A stretch of DNA of 64,000 nucleotides. Origin: an uncultured Clostridia bacterium (GTDB lineage: Bacteria; Bacillota; Clostridia; Christensenellales; Aristaeellaceae). The stretch covers positions 33,880 through 97,879 of the forward strand of contig CAKTYE010000002.1 of the NCBI GenBank assembly GCA_934631985.1, read 5' to 3'. Shown one piece after another: positions 37,066-46,916 of the stretch. The notes under the pieces are model-generated. The model had not been told where the DNA came from. It made no database searches and saw only the letters and a program-made list of their open reading frames with translations. Position numbers and translations under genes: made by a program. The number at the start of each line of letters is the position of its first letter. Positions within the stretch are counted from its first letter, which is position 1.

Positions 37066-37938
37066 TTATTGTACCCTTGTAAGGGTGCTTTGCGCAAGAG
37101 CTTTCAAAAAATTCGCTTTTTCTTCATAAATGGAAAGACTTGCCACGGCCTGAGCAATGTGCTCCGCCGCTTCCCTGCTCGTCTGCTCCACACCAACGCA
37201 GGCAGGCCAAGTCAACTTTCCCAGCGTCGCATCCATACCGACGTTTTTACCCAACAGTACCGGGTCACCTTCCAGATCCAGCAGATCGTCCACCATCTGA
37301 AACGCCAGCCCCACGTGATACCCATAGCTGCGCCCCGCCGCCAGCTGCTCCTCTGTTGCACCTGCCAGCAGCAGTCCCGCCTCCATGGGGGCCATCAGCA
37401 GATCTGCCGTCTTGTGCGCATGAATGTACGAGACCTTTTCCAGCGTAGGCTCCGTTCCCTCCAGCGTCACGTCCAGCGTCTGCCCCGCGATCATCCCGGT
37501 CACACCCGCACGGCCCGCAATCGCCTCTGCCGCCCGCAACCCCGCCAGATCGCCCGCCTTTGCCGCTGTGTGCAGCATCAGCTCATAGGCCGCATTCAGC
37601 AGACCATCTCCTGCCAAAATCGCCACAGCCTCACCGAACACCTTGTGGTTCGTGGGCTGTCCGCGCCGCAGATCATCGTTGTCCATGGCAGGCAGATCAT
37701 CATGGATCAGGCTGTAGGTGTGGATCATTTCCAGTGCACAAGCATACGGCACCGCAAGCGAAACATCCTCCCGCAGCAAGCCATAAGCCGCCAGCAGCAG
37801 CACGGAGCGCAGCCGCTTTCCGCCTGCTTCCAGCGAATACAGCATCGCCTTTTTCAGCGTCTCGGGAATATCACCCAGACTGTTCATCTGCACTTCCAGC
37901 TGATCGTTGACCAGCTTTTCCAGGCTTTGATAGGTCAT
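37066..37938 (-). CDS. ispA: polyprenyl synthetase, farnesyl diphosphate synthase type
   Basis: 290-residue all-helical prenyltransferase making farnesyl diphosphate from IPP and DMAPP. The first Asp-rich motif DDLPAMDNDD (near residue 85) and the second DDLLD (near 215) are intact. Length and the context behind xseB match IspA. The start overlaps the xseB stop by 4 bases. The usual next gene, dxs, is not present. Confidence 0.94.
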   Translation of the reverse strand: MTYQSLEKLVNDQLEVQMNSLGDIPETLKKAMLYSLEAGGKRLRSVLLLAAYGLLREDVSLAVPYACALEMIHTYSLIHDDLPAMDNDDLRRGQPTNHKVFGEAVAILAGDGLLNAAYELMLHTAAKAGDLAGLRAAEAIAGRAGVTGMIAGQTLDVTLEGTEPTLEKVSYIHAHKTADLLMAPMEAGLLLAGATEEQLAAGRSYGYHVGLAFQMVDDLLDLEGDPVLLGKNVGMDATLGKLTWPACVGVEQTSREAAEHIAQAVASLSIYEEKANFLKALAQSTLTRVQ

Positions 37939-38150
37939 ACTTCCTCCTTGGGAGGCTGCTCCTCCCCCAGCACGGTCAGCCGCTGCTTCATCTCCGCCAG
38001 TTCCTTTTCCATGCCCGTGAGCAGCTTCAAGCCCGTCTCATAATCCTTGAGGGCCTCTTCAATGGGCTGACCGCCTTCCTCCATGCGCTCCAGCAGGGCT
38101 TCCACCTGCGTCAGCTGCTCCTCAAAGGTTGCTTTCTTCTTGCCTGCCAT
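37935..38150 (-). CDS. xseB: exodeoxyribonuclease VII small subunit
   Basis: 71-residue coiled-coil subunit (FEEQLTQVEALLERMEEG) that binds several-fold to XseA. AAAGGAG precedes ATG 38150. It overlaps the end of xseA by 29 bases and ispA by 4. Confidence 0.93.
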   Translation of the reverse strand: MAGKKKATFEEQLTQVEALLERMEEGGQPIEEALKDYETGLKLLTGMEKELAEMKQRLTVLGEEQPPKEEV

Positions 38151-39351
38151 GCTGCCGCTCCTTTTCTGCTGTCACACGGACCGTTCCGTCCGCAAAGCGT
38201 AAATCCATCGTGCCTGCCTGTCGTGCCTGCTCTGCACTGGTCACGGGCTTGCCATGATGCAAGGCCAGCGCATAGCCGCGCCCCAGTACCGCCATCGGCC
38301 CCAAGGCTGTCAGCTTTGCGCGATCCTCCGCAACACGCGCTGCAAGCGCTGCAATCTGCACCTGCATGGCAGTCTCCATCCGCGTCCGCAGCAATGTCAG
38401 GTGATGCTCCTGCTGCGTTAACTGATGTGCCGGGTGACACGCTGCCAGCCGTGCCCGCAGCAGCGCGGCGTTTTGCTCCTCCTGTATCAGGCATTTTTTC
38501 ATGCTCTGCGCGAGCTGCTGCCGCAGTGCCGTCAGCTCTCCCAGCAGCTCACGCCGATCCTGCACTGCAAGCTCTGCCGCCATGGAGGGCGTTGCTGCGC
38601 GAACATCCGCCGCAAAGTCTGCCAGCGTTACATCCGTTTCATGTCCCACTGCGGAAATCACAGGCACGGGACTTTCCGCAATCGCGCGGACGACACATTC
38701 TTCGTTGAAGGCCCATAAATCCTCCATGGAGCCGCCGCCACGCCCCATAATGATCACATCAATGCCCGGAAGCCGTCCCGCCCGGCGAATCGCCGCTGCA
38801 ATCTCCTCTGCCGCGCCCTCGCCCTGTACCTTCACCGGCACAAGTGTCAGCGGGATTGCGGCGTTGCGCCGCGCCGATACCGTGCGAATGTCATGCAGCA
38901 CAGCACCCGTGGCAGAGGTCACAATGGCAATGCCGCGCGGCAGCAGCGGCAGAGGACGCTTTCTGCCCGCATCAAACAGCCCCTCCCGCGTCAGCTTCGC
39001 CTTCAGCGCTTCAAAGCGCAGATACAGCGAACCAACGCCATCCGGGCGCATGGCATCCACATAGAACTGGTACGCGCCGCCCTGCACATACAGGCTTACG
39101 CTGCCCGAAACGATGACGGACATGCCGTCCTCCGGGCGCAGGCTCACGGTGCGGTTGTTCTGCCGGAACATCACGCAATTGATGCGGCACTCCTCGTCCT
39201 TCAGGGTAAAGTACCAATGCCCGGACGAATGCCGCTTGAAGTTGCTGATCTCGCCGCGAAGCCGCAGGCTGTGCAGCATCGGGTCTGCCGCAAGGGAGCG
39301 ACGCACATATTCGTTCAGGTCACTGACAGAAAGAATCCACTCCTGCTCCAT
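38122..39351 (-). CDS. xseA: exodeoxyribonuclease VII large subunit
   Basis: 409-residue catalytic subunit degrading single-stranded DNA. N-terminal OB fold (LRGEISNFKRHSSGHWYFTLKD near residue 30), then the catalytic domain with VIMGRGGGSMEDLWAFN near 185 and SAVGHETDVTLADF near 220, then a long helical region. ATG 39351 shares one base with the folD stop. Confidence 0.95.
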   Translation of the reverse strand: MEQEWILSVSDLNEYVRRSLAADPMLHSLRLRGEISNFKRHSSGHWYFTLKDEECRINCVMFRQNNRTVSLRPEDGMSVIVSGSVSLYVQGGAYQFYVDAMRPDGVGSLYLRFEALKAKLTREGLFDAGRKRPLPLLPRGIAIVTSATGAVLHDIRTVSARRNAAIPLTLVPVKVQGEGAAEEIAAAIRRAGRLPGIDVIIMGRGGGSMEDLWAFNEECVVRAIAESPVPVISAVGHETDVTLADFAADVRAATPSMAAELAVQDRRELLGELTALRQQLAQSMKKCLIQEEQNAALLRARLAACHPAHQLTQQEHHLTLLRTRMETAMQVQIAALAARVAEDRAKLTALGPMAVLGRGYALALHHGKPVTSAEQARQAGTMDLRFADGTVRVTAEKERQHGRQEESNL

Positions 39352-40199
39352 CACCGCACCGTTCTTTCAGCCGCCTCGATGGTGTTTTCCAGCAGCATGG
39401 TAATGGTCATGCGCCCCACACCGCCGGGAACAGGCGTGATCCAGGAGGCAACTTCCTTCACCGCATCAAAATCCACATCACCTACAACCTTGCCGTCCAC
39501 ACGGTTGATGCCCACGTCGATGACGACCGCTCCCGCCTTCACCATGTCCGCTGTGATAAAACGCGGCTTTCCCACTGCTGCCACCAGCACGTCCGCCCGG
39601 CGGGTATGTGCCGCAAGGTCGTTGGTTCGGCTATGGCACAGTGTGACCGTTGCGTTTTCCTGAAGCAGCAGCATGGCCATGGGCTTGCCTACAATGTTGC
39701 TGCGTCCAACCACCACAGCTTCCTTGCCCGCAAGATCCATGCCCGTGCGATGAAGCATTTCCATTGCGCCCTTCGGCGTACAGGCTACCACGCCGGGCTG
39801 ACCTGTAAACAGCTTGCCTGCATTGAGCAAATGGAAGCCGTCCACATCCTTTTCCGGCAGAATACGCGCCAATGCCGCCGTCTCATCCAATACTTTGGGC
39901 AAAGGCAGCTGCACAAGGATTCCGTGGATCGTGCTGTCCGCATTCAGTGCATCGATCTGCGCTTCCAACTCCGCCTGCGATGCAGTCTCAGGTAAACGAA
40001 TCGTGACGGAATGAATGCCCACCTGCTGACAGCCCAGACTTTTATTCTTCACATAAATCTGACTGGCAGGATCCTCGCCCACCAAAATGACCGCAAGGCC
40101 GGGCGTTGTGCCCTGCTCCTTCAACTTTGCCACGCGAACCGCCAGCTTCTCCCGAAGTTCGTTCGACATGGCCTTGCCGTCCAACAGCTGTGCCGACAT
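39351..40199 (-). CDS. folD: bifunctional methylenetetrahydrofolate dehydrogenase/cyclohydrolase
   Basis: 282-residue enzyme interconverting methylene- and formyl-tetrahydrofolate. The catalytic Lys lies in SQIYVKNK near 53, and [13 protein letters not shown] near 165 is the NADP-binding signature. ATG 40199 is chosen as AAGGAG lies 8 bases upstream; GTG 40208 lies inside that site. The gene begins 5 bases after the TsaD-like gene stop. Confidence 0.95.
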   Translation of the reverse strand: MSAQLLDGKAMSNELREKLAVRVAKLKEQGTTPGLAVILVGEDPASQIYVKNKSLGCQQVGIHSVTIRLPETASQAELEAQIDALNADSTIHGILVQLPLPKVLDETAALARILPEKDVDGFHLLNAGKLFTGQPGVVACTPKGAMEMLHRTGMDLAGKEAVVVGRSNIVGKPMAMLLLQENATVTLCHSRTNDLAAHTRRADVLVAAVGKPRFITADMVKAGAVVIDVGINRVDGKVVGDVDFDAVKEVASWITPVPGGVGRMTITMLLENTIEAAERTVR

Positions 40200-40204
40200 C
40201 CGTC

Positions 40205-41179
40205 TCACTCCTTGTTTGCCTGTACTTGCGCCTGATACAGCTTCACGCCGATACGCGCCGCGCCCATGGCGTTGTCTCCACTGTATTCAGGCTTGCCGAA
40301 GCAGACATGCAGCCCGCGATCCATCTTGGCAATGCGTCCCCGAACCAATTCGCGAAAAAGTGCCGAGGAAGCCACGCCGCCAGCCAGCAGCACCTGCCGC
40401 AGCCCTGTTTGCTTCGCACCTGCCACGACCATTCGTGCCACCGTTCGCGCCAGCAGGTCATACACCTCCCGGGCAATGTCCTCCCGCGGCAGCGTTCCTT
40501 GCTTGATCCAGCGCTGAATCTGTGTCTCCGCACCGGACAAATGGCAAAACAGATCATTACCCTCCATGCTGACGGGCAGCCGCGCCTGTGAGATCCCCTG
40601 CCGTGCAAGCTCCTCCAAATGCGGCCCTGCAGGGAATACAAGCCCCAGCGCCACCCCAGTGCGGTCCACAACCTGTCCAGCATGCAAATCGCGGCTTCCG
40701 CCCAGCAGCGTCACATGCTCGCCGTCATAACGTACAAGCTCCGTTGTGCCGCCGGAAAGATGCACCGCCAGCATAGGCCCATCTCGCATGCCGGAATCGA
40801 CCAGCGCCGCCTCGATATGCCCCCGCTGATGGTTGGATGCAAAGCAAGGGACGCCCAACAGCGCAGCCGCGCTACGCGCCTGGGCATCCCCCGCTTGAAA
40901 GACAGGCATATAGGAATTTTCATCCTCCCGAGGCTTTGTGGAGGTGCATACGGCAACAATCTTACGTCCCTGAAGCTGTGCCGCAAGCTCTTCCACCAGC
41001 GCCGGGAGCTGACGCACATGAATAAACAGCGCGTCGCTCTGCCGCAGCCCCCGCTCGCCAAGCGCTACCGGCAGCAGCCTGCGGCAGCTTGCCACAGGCC
41101 TTCCCTGCAGGTCCGCCGCCGCGACCGACGTGGTGTAGCAGCTTGTATCAAATCCCAATACCACCGCATCCGCGCTCAT
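40205..41179 (-). CDS. TsaD/Kae1-like (peptidase M22 family) paralogue
   Basis: 324-residue ASKHA-fold protein related to TsaD, the catalytic subunit for tRNA threonylcarbamoyl-adenosine. [14 protein letters not shown] (N-terminus), [11 protein letters not shown] (HxxxH metal ligands near residue 110), [22 protein letters not shown] and SGDNAMGAA (Asp ligand) align with TsaD motifs, though several are variant (SGGTTE where TsaD has SGGHTQ). Clostridia often carry such a paralogue next to nusB and folD besides true tsaD; whether it acts on tRNA is not known. Its start overlaps the nusB stop by 4 bases. Confidence 0.78.
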   Translation of the reverse strand: MSADAVVLGFDTSCYTTSVAAADLQGRPVASCRRLLPVALGERGLRQSDALFIHVRQLPALVEELAAQLQGRKIVAVCTSTKPREDENSYMPVFQAGDAQARSAAALLGVPCFASNHQRGHIEAALVDSGMRDGPMLAVHLSGGTTELVRYDGEHVTLLGGSRDLHAGQVVDRTGVALGLVFPAGPHLEELARQGISQARLPVSMEGNDLFCHLSGAETQIQRWIKQGTLPREDIAREVYDLLARTVARMVVAGAKQTGLRQVLLAGGVASSALFRELVRGRIAKMDRGLHVCFGKPEYSGDNAMGAARIGVKLYQAQVQANKE

Positions 41180-41628
41180 TCCGCAGCCTCTTTTTCCCGC
41201 AGGATGGTTCCCAGTACGCCGTTAATGAAGCGACCGCTGGTCGGCTCGGAATAGCGGTTCGCCAGCTCCACAGCTTCGTTGATTGCCACGCTGCCCGGCA
41301 CATCCTCCACATGAAGGATCTCATAGGTTGCCAGACGAAGGATCGTCAAATCGACCAGCGCCATACGGTCCAGCGTCCAGCCTACGCTTGCCGCAGCAAT
41401 CTTCTCGTCCAGCTCCGGCAGGTCGTTCAGCACACCGTCCAGTACGCTTGCAATATAGGCGCGATCCGCCTCTCCAGGCTCGGTTTCACGAATCACGTCT
41501 ACGCCGGGAACGCCATCCTTGCGCAGCTCCTCGTAGACCATTTGCAGGGTCTCTTCCCCGCCCTCGCCCCCGGCAAGGTGTTCATAAATCATCTGCATGA
41601 CCGCCGCCCGTGCGGTTACTCGCGCCAT
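41176..41628 (-). CDS. nusB: transcription antitermination protein NusB
   Basis: 150-residue helical protein that, with NusE, promotes antitermination in rRNA operons. RAAVMQMIYEHLAG near the start and INEAVELANRYSEPTSGRF near residue 120 are diagnostic. The position after DUF2273 and before the TsaD paralogue and folD is common in Clostridia. Confidence 0.94.
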   Translation of the reverse strand: MARVTARAAVMQMIYEHLAGGEGGEETLQMVYEELRKDGVPGVDVIRETEPGEADRAYIASVLDGVLNDLPELDEKIAAASVGWTLDRMALVDLTILRLATYEILHVEDVPGSVAINEAVELANRYSEPTSGRFINGVLGTILREKEAAE

Positions 41629-41653
41629 GGTTCACACATCCGTTCTTCTAATT

Positions 41654-41887
41654 TTATTCCTTTGGTGGGAACAGCTTGTTGATCACATTTTTCAGAAACG
41701 CTGCCTTGTCCTTCACCGCGCCCAGGAAAACACCCAGCGCACAGAGCAGCGCCACAAACAGCGTCTTCCAGAACCCGATGGTCAGCAGCAGGATTGCCAC
41801 CAGAACGCCCAGCACACCGCAGAACAGACCGCAGGCGGGGGTTCCCCAGGTGGTCATTTCCTTCAGGAGGTCATTGAGCTGCTTCAT
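41654..41887 (-). CDS. DUF2273 small membrane protein
   Basis: 77-residue protein with two hydrophobic segments separated by IGFWKT, typical of DUF2273, a companion of Asp23/AmaP envelope proteins. GGAGGTG precedes ATG 41887. It overlaps the amaP end by 17 bases. Confidence 0.85.
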   Translation of the reverse strand: MKQLNDLLKEMTTWGTPACGLFCGVLGVLVAILLLTIGFWKTLFVALLCALGVFLGAVKDKAAFLKNVINKLFPPKE

Positions 41888-42842
41888 GCGGCACCTCCTC
41901 AGTGGTCAGTTCGTCCTCATCCACAGGAAGCTCATATTCATCGATTTCGGCGCGTTCAAAGGCTTCCTCAGCTTCTTCCGCTGCTTCGGCCTTCATTTCT
42001 GCCTCGGTCTTTGCTTCCTCTGCCGCTTCGTTTGCCGCAGGGGCTTCCGCAACTTGCTCTTCTGCCTTTTCGGGCGTAGACTCCTTCTCAGGAGCAGCTT
42101 CCTCCTTGGGCGGTTCGGGAACGTTCATGGATTGCTCCTCACGACCGAACAGCCGCTGATGCAGGGGCCGCTTCGCTTCCTTCTCTGTCGTCTCAGGCGG
42201 AACCACCGTCACAGGTGCATGCACCGGGGCAGGCTCCTGGGTGGTGCTTGCCAGCTTATCCGCCGTGGGATTCGCCAGCATTTCCGGCACAGCAAAAGGA
42301 GAATCCTTCAGCTTTGCCGAAGCCGTTTCCACCTGCACCTTTACCTCGCGCACATCCACGCCCGTGCAGGCGGTGATGTACTGCTTGATCTGCTTTTGCA
42401 GGGCGCTGACCACCAGCGGAATCGACACGCCGTTTGCCAGACCAATGCGCAGCTTGATGACCAATCCATCCCGGCTGTTTTCCAGGCTGGTGGACAGCAC
42501 ATGCAGCTCCTCATGCTTGTCGATGCACTTCTGCACCAGATTCTCAATGGCCTTGATGGAGATGCTCAACTCTCCGCCCTCCGTGTGCTGGAGCACGAAG
42601 CCGCGCTTCCCTTTTTTGTGCCGAAAGAGCATGCCGACACAGTAAATGCCCAGCAGCACCAGTACCGCCGCCACGCCGCAGTAAATGGCAATGGTCGCCG
42701 TATCCTGCGCCGCAAGCAGCGAGGTAAGCGTTTGCAGCACAGGCACCGCAAAGAAATGTTCAGCAATCACGCCCGCGCCCGCAGCAATCAGCACAATGCC
42801 CGCCAGAAACACGAGTATGCGGTCAAGAATACGAATTTTCAC
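41871..42842 (-). CDS. amaP: Asp23/Gls24 membrane anchor AmaP with long acidic tail
   Basis: 323-residue protein. Two hydrophobic segments (about 7-27 and 50-72) are followed by an Asp23-related domain (GELSISIKAIENLVQKC, NGVSIPLVVSALQKQIKQYI). AmaP tethers Asp23 to the membrane. The last 120 residues are Glu/Ala/Pro-rich and probably disordered, an addition to the usual 180-200 residue protein. GTG 42842 is chosen for AAGGAGG 8 bases upstream. It lies directly after asp23. Confidence 0.87.
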   Translation of the reverse strand: MKIRILDRILVFLAGIVLIAAGAGVIAEHFFAVPVLQTLTSLLAAQDTATIAIYCGVAAVLVLLGIYCVGMLFRHKKGKRGFVLQHTEGGELSISIKAIENLVQKCIDKHEELHVLSTSLENSRDGLVIKLRIGLANGVSIPLVVSALQKQIKQYITACTGVDVREVKVQVETASAKLKDSPFAVPEMLANPTADKLASTTQEPAPVHAPVTVVPPETTEKEAKRPLHQRLFGREEQSMNVPEPPKEEAAPEKESTPEKAEEQVAEAPAANEAAEEAKTEAEMKAEAAEEAEEAFERAEIDEYELPVDEDELTTEEVPHEAAQ

Positions 42843-42871
42843 AGCCGTACCTCCTTGCTGCACCCTGGCAG

Positions 42872-43441
42872 TTACGCCTGGGGCGCATCCTGCTCAGGCG
42901 CGGCTTCCTCTGCCTTGGGGGCCTCCACTGCCTCAGCCTGCGCAGCGGGTGCTTCCGTCTGGGGAGCAGGCTCGGCCTTGGGCGCCGCCGCAGGCTTCTT
43001 CACGGCCGAAGTACCGGCCTCCAGCGCCGCCTTCACCTGCTTGCCCGCTTCAATGGCGTTGTTTTCCTTTTCGAAGCTCACGCCCTGCACATGCACGTCC
43101 ACACGTACCACATGCAGCCCGGTCATTTCCTCAATGGCCTTGCGGACATTCTCCTGCGCGTCCTGCGCAGCCTTCTGGATGGGCGTACCGTATTCCACGT
43201 TGATGTAGAGATCGACGCTGGCTTCCTCAGTGCCGATCTCGACCTTCACGCCCTTGGTAACGTTCTTGCTGCGGCCCAGAATGTCAATGCCGCCCACGGG
43301 ACACATGCTGGCGATGCCTTCCACTTCGCTTGCCGCCACGCCCGCAATCGTCGCGACCACCTCGTTCGCGTAGGTGATGCTGCTGCCCTGTTCCATATCG
43401 TTCTCCACCGCCTGGGGGAGATTATCCTTCTTGCTTGCCAT
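42872..43441 (-). CDS. Asp23/Gls24 family envelope stress protein
   Basis: 189-residue protein. The Asp23 domain covers about residues 20-130 (ITYANEVVATIAGVAASEVEGI, VEIGTEEASVDLYINVEYG). An Ala/Glu/Pro-rich tail of about 50 residues follows. In Staphylococcus Asp23 coats the membrane and affects envelope homeostasis. AAGGAGG precedes ATG 43441, and a strong promoter at 43473-43501 drives it. First gene of the long run that ends with thiI. Confidence 0.9.
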   Translation of the reverse strand: MASKKDNLPQAVENDMEQGSSITYANEVVATIAGVAASEVEGIASMCPVGGIDILGRSKNVTKGVKVEIGTEEASVDLYINVEYGTPIQKAAQDAQENVRKAIEEMTGLHVVRVDVHVQGVSFEKENNAIEAGKQVKAALEAGTSAVKKPAAAPKAEPAPQTEAPAAQAEAVEAPKAEEAAPEQDAPQA

Positions 43442-43472
43442 AATGATTACACCTCCTTGGGGATTCCTGCTT

Positions 43473-43501
43473 AGTATAGCAGATTTTCACGCACTTGACA
43501 A
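43473..43501 (-). promoter_or_regulatory. promoter of the asp23-to-thiI gene run
   Basis: On the minus strand TTGTCA (43496-43501) and TATACT (43473-43478) are separated by 17 bases, with TGC ahead of the -10. Confidence 0.82.
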
Positions 43502-43506
43502 CAATA

Positions 43507-43542
43507 GTTGCCGCAGCGCACCTAAAAAGTCGCTGCGGCAAC
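43507..43542 (-). terminator. hairpin after aspS
   Basis: A perfect 12-base stem GTTGCCGCAGCG/CGCTGCGGCAAC with a 12-base loop, 18 bases past the aspS stop. The T run after it is poor, so termination may be inefficient. It abuts the -35 of the asp23 promoter. Confidence 0.6.
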
Positions 43543-43560
43543 GTTGCTGCCAGAAAAAAA

Positions 43561-45339
43561 TCAGTCCTTTTCGTCCTTCACCAGCGCAATGTGCAGCTCG
43601 TCCAGCTGCTTCTGCTCCACAGGACTGGGCGCGCCCATCATCAAATCCTGCGCGTTCTTGTTCATGGGGAACGGAATGACCTCGCGGATGCTGTCCTCGC
43701 TGGCAAGCAGCATCACCATGCGGTCCACGCCGGGAGCGATGCCCGCATGGGGCGGCGCACCATAGCAGAAAGCGTTATACATGGCGGGGAACTTGGCCTT
43801 CACGTCCTCCTCGCCCAGCCGCACCAGCTCGAAAGCCTTGATCATGATCTCCGGGTCATGATTACGCACCGCGCCGGAGGACAGCTCCACGCCGTTGCAC
43901 ACCAGGTCGTACTGATAGGCGGTGATGGTCAGCGGATCCACCTCGCCCGCCGCAGCCTTGTTCAGAATCTCCAGGCCGCCGTTAGGCATGGAGAAGGGAT
44001 TGTGGCAGAACTCCAGCTCGCCGCTTTCCTCTCCGATCTCGTACATGGGGAAATCGACGATCCAGCAGAACTCATAGCGTTCCTTGTCCATGTGATTGGG
44101 GCAAAGCTCACCCAGCAGCTTACGCAGTGCGCCAGCCGTCTTCTGGGCCGCGCCCTTCTTGCCGCTGGACAGTGCCACAAAGGTGTTGGGCTTCAGGCCC
44201 AGCGCCGCGATGATCTCCTCCTTCTTCCCCTGGAGGAACTTCGCGATGCCGCCAGCCAGCTCGCCCTTCTCGTCCATCTTGAACCAATACGCCTTGTTGC
44301 CGGAAATGACCTCGGCATCGGCGCAGAGCTTGTCGATCTGCTTACGGGTCGCGGTAAAGTCCGTCACGGGAACGGCCTTGATGTTCTGTCCCTCGAAGGG
44401 GCCGAAGCCACAGTCGCCCAGCAGCGCCGTCACATCCTGGCACTTCAGATCAATGCGCAGGTCAGGCTTGTCGGAGCCATAAACCTCCATGGATTCCAGA
44501 TACGGAATGCGCTTGAAGGGCGCAGTGGAAGCCACCGAATAGGTGCCGTACTTGGCGAAGATGGGCGGCAGCACATCCTCCAGCACTGCGAACACATCCT
44601 CCTGGGATGCAAAGGCCATCTCCATATCCAGCTGATAGAACTCGCCAGGGCTGCGGTCGCCGCGGGCGTCCTCATCGCGGAAGCAGGGCGCAATCTGGAA
44701 ATAGCGGTCGAAGCCGGAGGTCATCAGCAGCTGCTTGAACTGCTGCGGCGCCTGAGGCAGCGCATAGAACATGCCGGGATGCTTCCGGGCAGGCACCAGA
44801 TAGTCGCGCGCACCTTCAGGCGAGGAAGCCGTCAGGATGGGCGTGGTGATCTCCATGAAATCATGATCCGCCATGGCGGAACGTAGCGCAGCCACCACCT
44901 TGGAGCGAAGAATAATGTTCTTCTTTACTTCGGGGTTGCGCAGATCCAGATAGCGGTACTTCAGGCGGATGGCCTCGTCCGCCTCCTTGCTGTGGTTGAT
45001 CTGGAAGGGCAGCGCGTTATAGCGGCAGCGGCCCAGCACCTCAATGGATTCGGGAACGACCTCGATGTCGCCGGTGGGCATGTTGGGGTTCTTGCTGGAG
45101 CGTTCGCGCACGGTACCCTTTACGCACAGCACGCTCTCCTTGTTCAGCTCGGACACCACGCGGTTCATTTCCTCAGATTCCACCACAACCTGGGTCGTGC
45201 CGTAGAAATCCCGCAGCACCAGGAAAGCCAGGTTTGCGCTGACCTCGCGGATGTTCTCCATCCAGCCGCAGATCTGTACGTGCTGCCCTGCGTTTTCGGC
45301 GCGAAGCTCGCCGCAGGTATGCGTTCTGTTCTGCATCAT
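43561..45339 (-). CDS. aspS: aspartyl-tRNA synthetase
   Basis: 592-residue class II synthetase of the bacterial type. N-terminal OB anticodon-binding domain ([19 protein letters not shown]), class II motif 2 near [19 protein letters not shown], the bacterial GAD insertion (about 290-420) and motif 3 ([13 protein letters not shown]). AAGGAG precedes the ATG pair at 45339. It is 14 bases after hisS and shares its T-box leader. Confidence 0.96.
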   Translation of the reverse strand: MMQNRTHTCGELRAENAGQHVQICGWMENIREVSANLAFLVLRDFYGTTQVVVESEEMNRVVSELNKESVLCVKGTVRERSSKNPNMPTGDIEVVPESIEVLGRCRYNALPFQINHSKEADEAIRLKYRYLDLRNPEVKKNIILRSKVVAALRSAMADHDFMEITTPILTASSPEGARDYLVPARKHPGMFYALPQAPQQFKQLLMTSGFDRYFQIAPCFRDEDARGDRSPGEFYQLDMEMAFASQEDVFAVLEDVLPPIFAKYGTYSVASTAPFKRIPYLESMEVYGSDKPDLRIDLKCQDVTALLGDCGFGPFEGQNIKAVPVTDFTATRKQIDKLCADAEVISGNKAYWFKMDEKGELAGGIAKFLQGKKEEIIAALGLKPNTFVALSSGKKGAAQKTAGALRKLLGELCPNHMDKERYEFCWIVDFPMYEIGEESGELEFCHNPFSMPNGGLEILNKAAAGEVDPLTITAYQYDLVCNGVELSSGAVRNHDPEIMIKAFELVRLGEEDVKAKFPAMYNAFCYGAPPHAGIAPGVDRMVMLLASEDSIREVIPFPMNKNAQDLMMGAPSPVEQKQLDELHIALVKDEKD

Positions 45340-45353
45340 CGTCGTTTCTCTCC

Positions 45354-46619
45354 TTATTTCTTCAGCATTGCCCGCACGGCTTCGGCAGCATCCGCAATAG
45401 GCGCCACCTGCTCCTCGCGGGTATTCATATCGCGCAGCTTTACCACACCCTGCTGAATTTCTTCTTCACCCAGGGTCGCGGTGATGGGTGCGCCCGTCTT
45501 GTTGGCAAACTTGAACTGGGCCTTCAGGCTGCGTCCGCAGTGATCCATGTCCGCCTTGATGCCCGCAGCCCGCAGGCTTTCCACCAGCTGGAATGCCGCC
45601 AGCTTGCCATCCCCCATATAGGTCACAAACACATCCAGCGTATTGGGACGCGGAATCTCAATGCCCTCGCTGTCCAGCAGCATCAGCAGGCGCTCAATGC
45701 CCATACCGAAGCCCACCGCCGGGATGGACGGTCCGCCCAGCTGCTCCACCAGATTATCATACCGTCCGCCGCCGCACACCGTCAGGTTGCCGTCCGGGGT
45801 CTTGGTGACCAGCTCGAACACCGTCTTGGTGTAATAATCCAGACCGCGCACAATGCGGCTGTCCAACACATAAGGAATGCCCGCCGCCGTCAGGCAGACC
45901 TGCAGCTCCTCAAAGTGCTTTTTGCAATCAGGGCAAAGCAGATCCAGCATGGAGGGCGCATCATGAACCAGCTCCTGGCAGTGCTTTTCCTTGCAGTCCA
46001 GCACACGCAACGGATTGCGGTCATAGCGGGTCTTGCAGGTGGAGCACAGCTCGTCCACCTTGCCGGACAGGAATTCCTTCAGCTCCTTATGATAAGCGGG
46101 GCGGCAGTTGGGGCAGCCGATGGAATTGATCCGCACGGACAGATTCTTCACGCCCAGGCTGCTCACCAGCCGATAAGCCAGCAGGATCAGCTCTGCATCC
46201 GTGGTTGCCTCGGGTGCGCCGAAGCATTCCAGGCCAAACTGGTGATGCTCGCGCAGACGACCGTTCTGCGGCGCTTCATAGCGGAAAATCGGCGCATCCA
46301 GATAATACATCTTGCAGGGCAGCGCCTCTGCATACAGGTTGCTTTCCAGGAAGGCCCGTGCCGCGCCCGCCGTTCCCTCGGGCTTCAGGGTGATGGAGCG
46401 GTCGCCCTTATCCTTAAAGGTATACATTTCCTTCTGCACAATGTCCGTGGTATCGCCCACACCGCGGGCAAAAAGCTCCGTATGCTCAAACACGGGGGTG
46501 CGTACCTCGCGATACCCAGCCATGGCTGCGGCCTCGCGCATTTTTGCCTCCACCGCCTGCCAGCGATAGCTGTCCTGTGGGAGTACATCCTTGGTCCCCC
46601 GGGGCGCTTGTGTCAACAT
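45354..46619 (-). CDS. hisS: histidyl-tRNA synthetase
   Basis: 421-residue class II synthetase. APRGTKDVLP at the start, motif 2 FRYEAPQNGRLREHHQFGLE near residue 115, the HisA motif GLDYYTKTVFE near 265 and an anticodon-binding domain at the C-terminus. ATG 46619 is chosen for GGAGG 7 bases upstream; the longer frame begins in that site. Expressed from the T-box leader upstream, followed by aspS. Confidence 0.96.
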   Translation of the reverse strand: MLTQAPRGTKDVLPQDSYRWQAVEAKMREAAAMAGYREVRTPVFEHTELFARGVGDTTDIVQKEMYTFKDKGDRSITLKPEGTAGAARAFLESNLYAEALPCKMYYLDAPIFRYEAPQNGRLREHHQFGLECFGAPEATTDAELILLAYRLVSSLGVKNLSVRINSIGCPNCRPAYHKELKEFLSGKVDELCSTCKTRYDRNPLRVLDCKEKHCQELVHDAPSMLDLLCPDCKKHFEELQVCLTAAGIPYVLDSRIVRGLDYYTKTVFELVTKTPDGNLTVCGGGRYDNLVEQLGGPSIPAVGFGMGIERLLMLLDSEGIEIPRPNTLDVFVTYMGDGKLAAFQLVESLRAAGIKADMDHCGRSLKAQFKFANKTGAPITATLGEEEIQQGVVKLRDMNTREEQVAPIADAAEAVRAMLKK

Positions 46620-46653
46620 GCTGTTTCCTCCTTTTCTCTGCATCGCGGTATAG

Positions 46654-46881
46654 AAAAAGCCCCACGCAATTCAAGCGCATGGGGCGAATGCTGCTCGCGG
46701 TGCCACCCAGCTTCACGCTGCCTTTGCAGCGTCTCTGCTTCCTCTGTAACGTGAGGACACGTTCCGCTTTCGCGAAAAGGCTCCGAGGCGTCTTCATGAC
46801 CTGCCGCCGGGGGATTCTCAGCCTTGCTCCCCTTCTCTTTGGGACGGACGCTGGTCACGCCATTCTCATCATAGCCAGTAC
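46654..46881 (-). ncRNA. T-box leader of hisS-aspS
   Basis: On the minus strand the conserved T-box sequence GGGTGGCACCGCG lies at 46696-46708. It is followed by a terminator hairpin (46659-46685, GCCCCATGC pairing with GCGTGGGGC) and TTTTT. A stem I-like region occupies the first half. Uncharged tRNA would favour antitermination. The specifier codon (His or Asp) could not be read with confidence. Confidence 0.9.
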
Positions 46882-46887
46882 GCATTG

Positions 46888-46916
46888 ATTATAAAAGGCT
46901 TTCCGACAATTGTCAA
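46888..46916 (-). promoter_or_regulatory. consensus promoter of the hisS T-box transcript
   Basis: On the minus strand TTGACA (46911-46916) and TATAAT (46888-46893) with a 17-base spacer, a full consensus. The stop codon of the upstream MATE gene lies inside the -35 hexamer. Confidence 0.9.
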
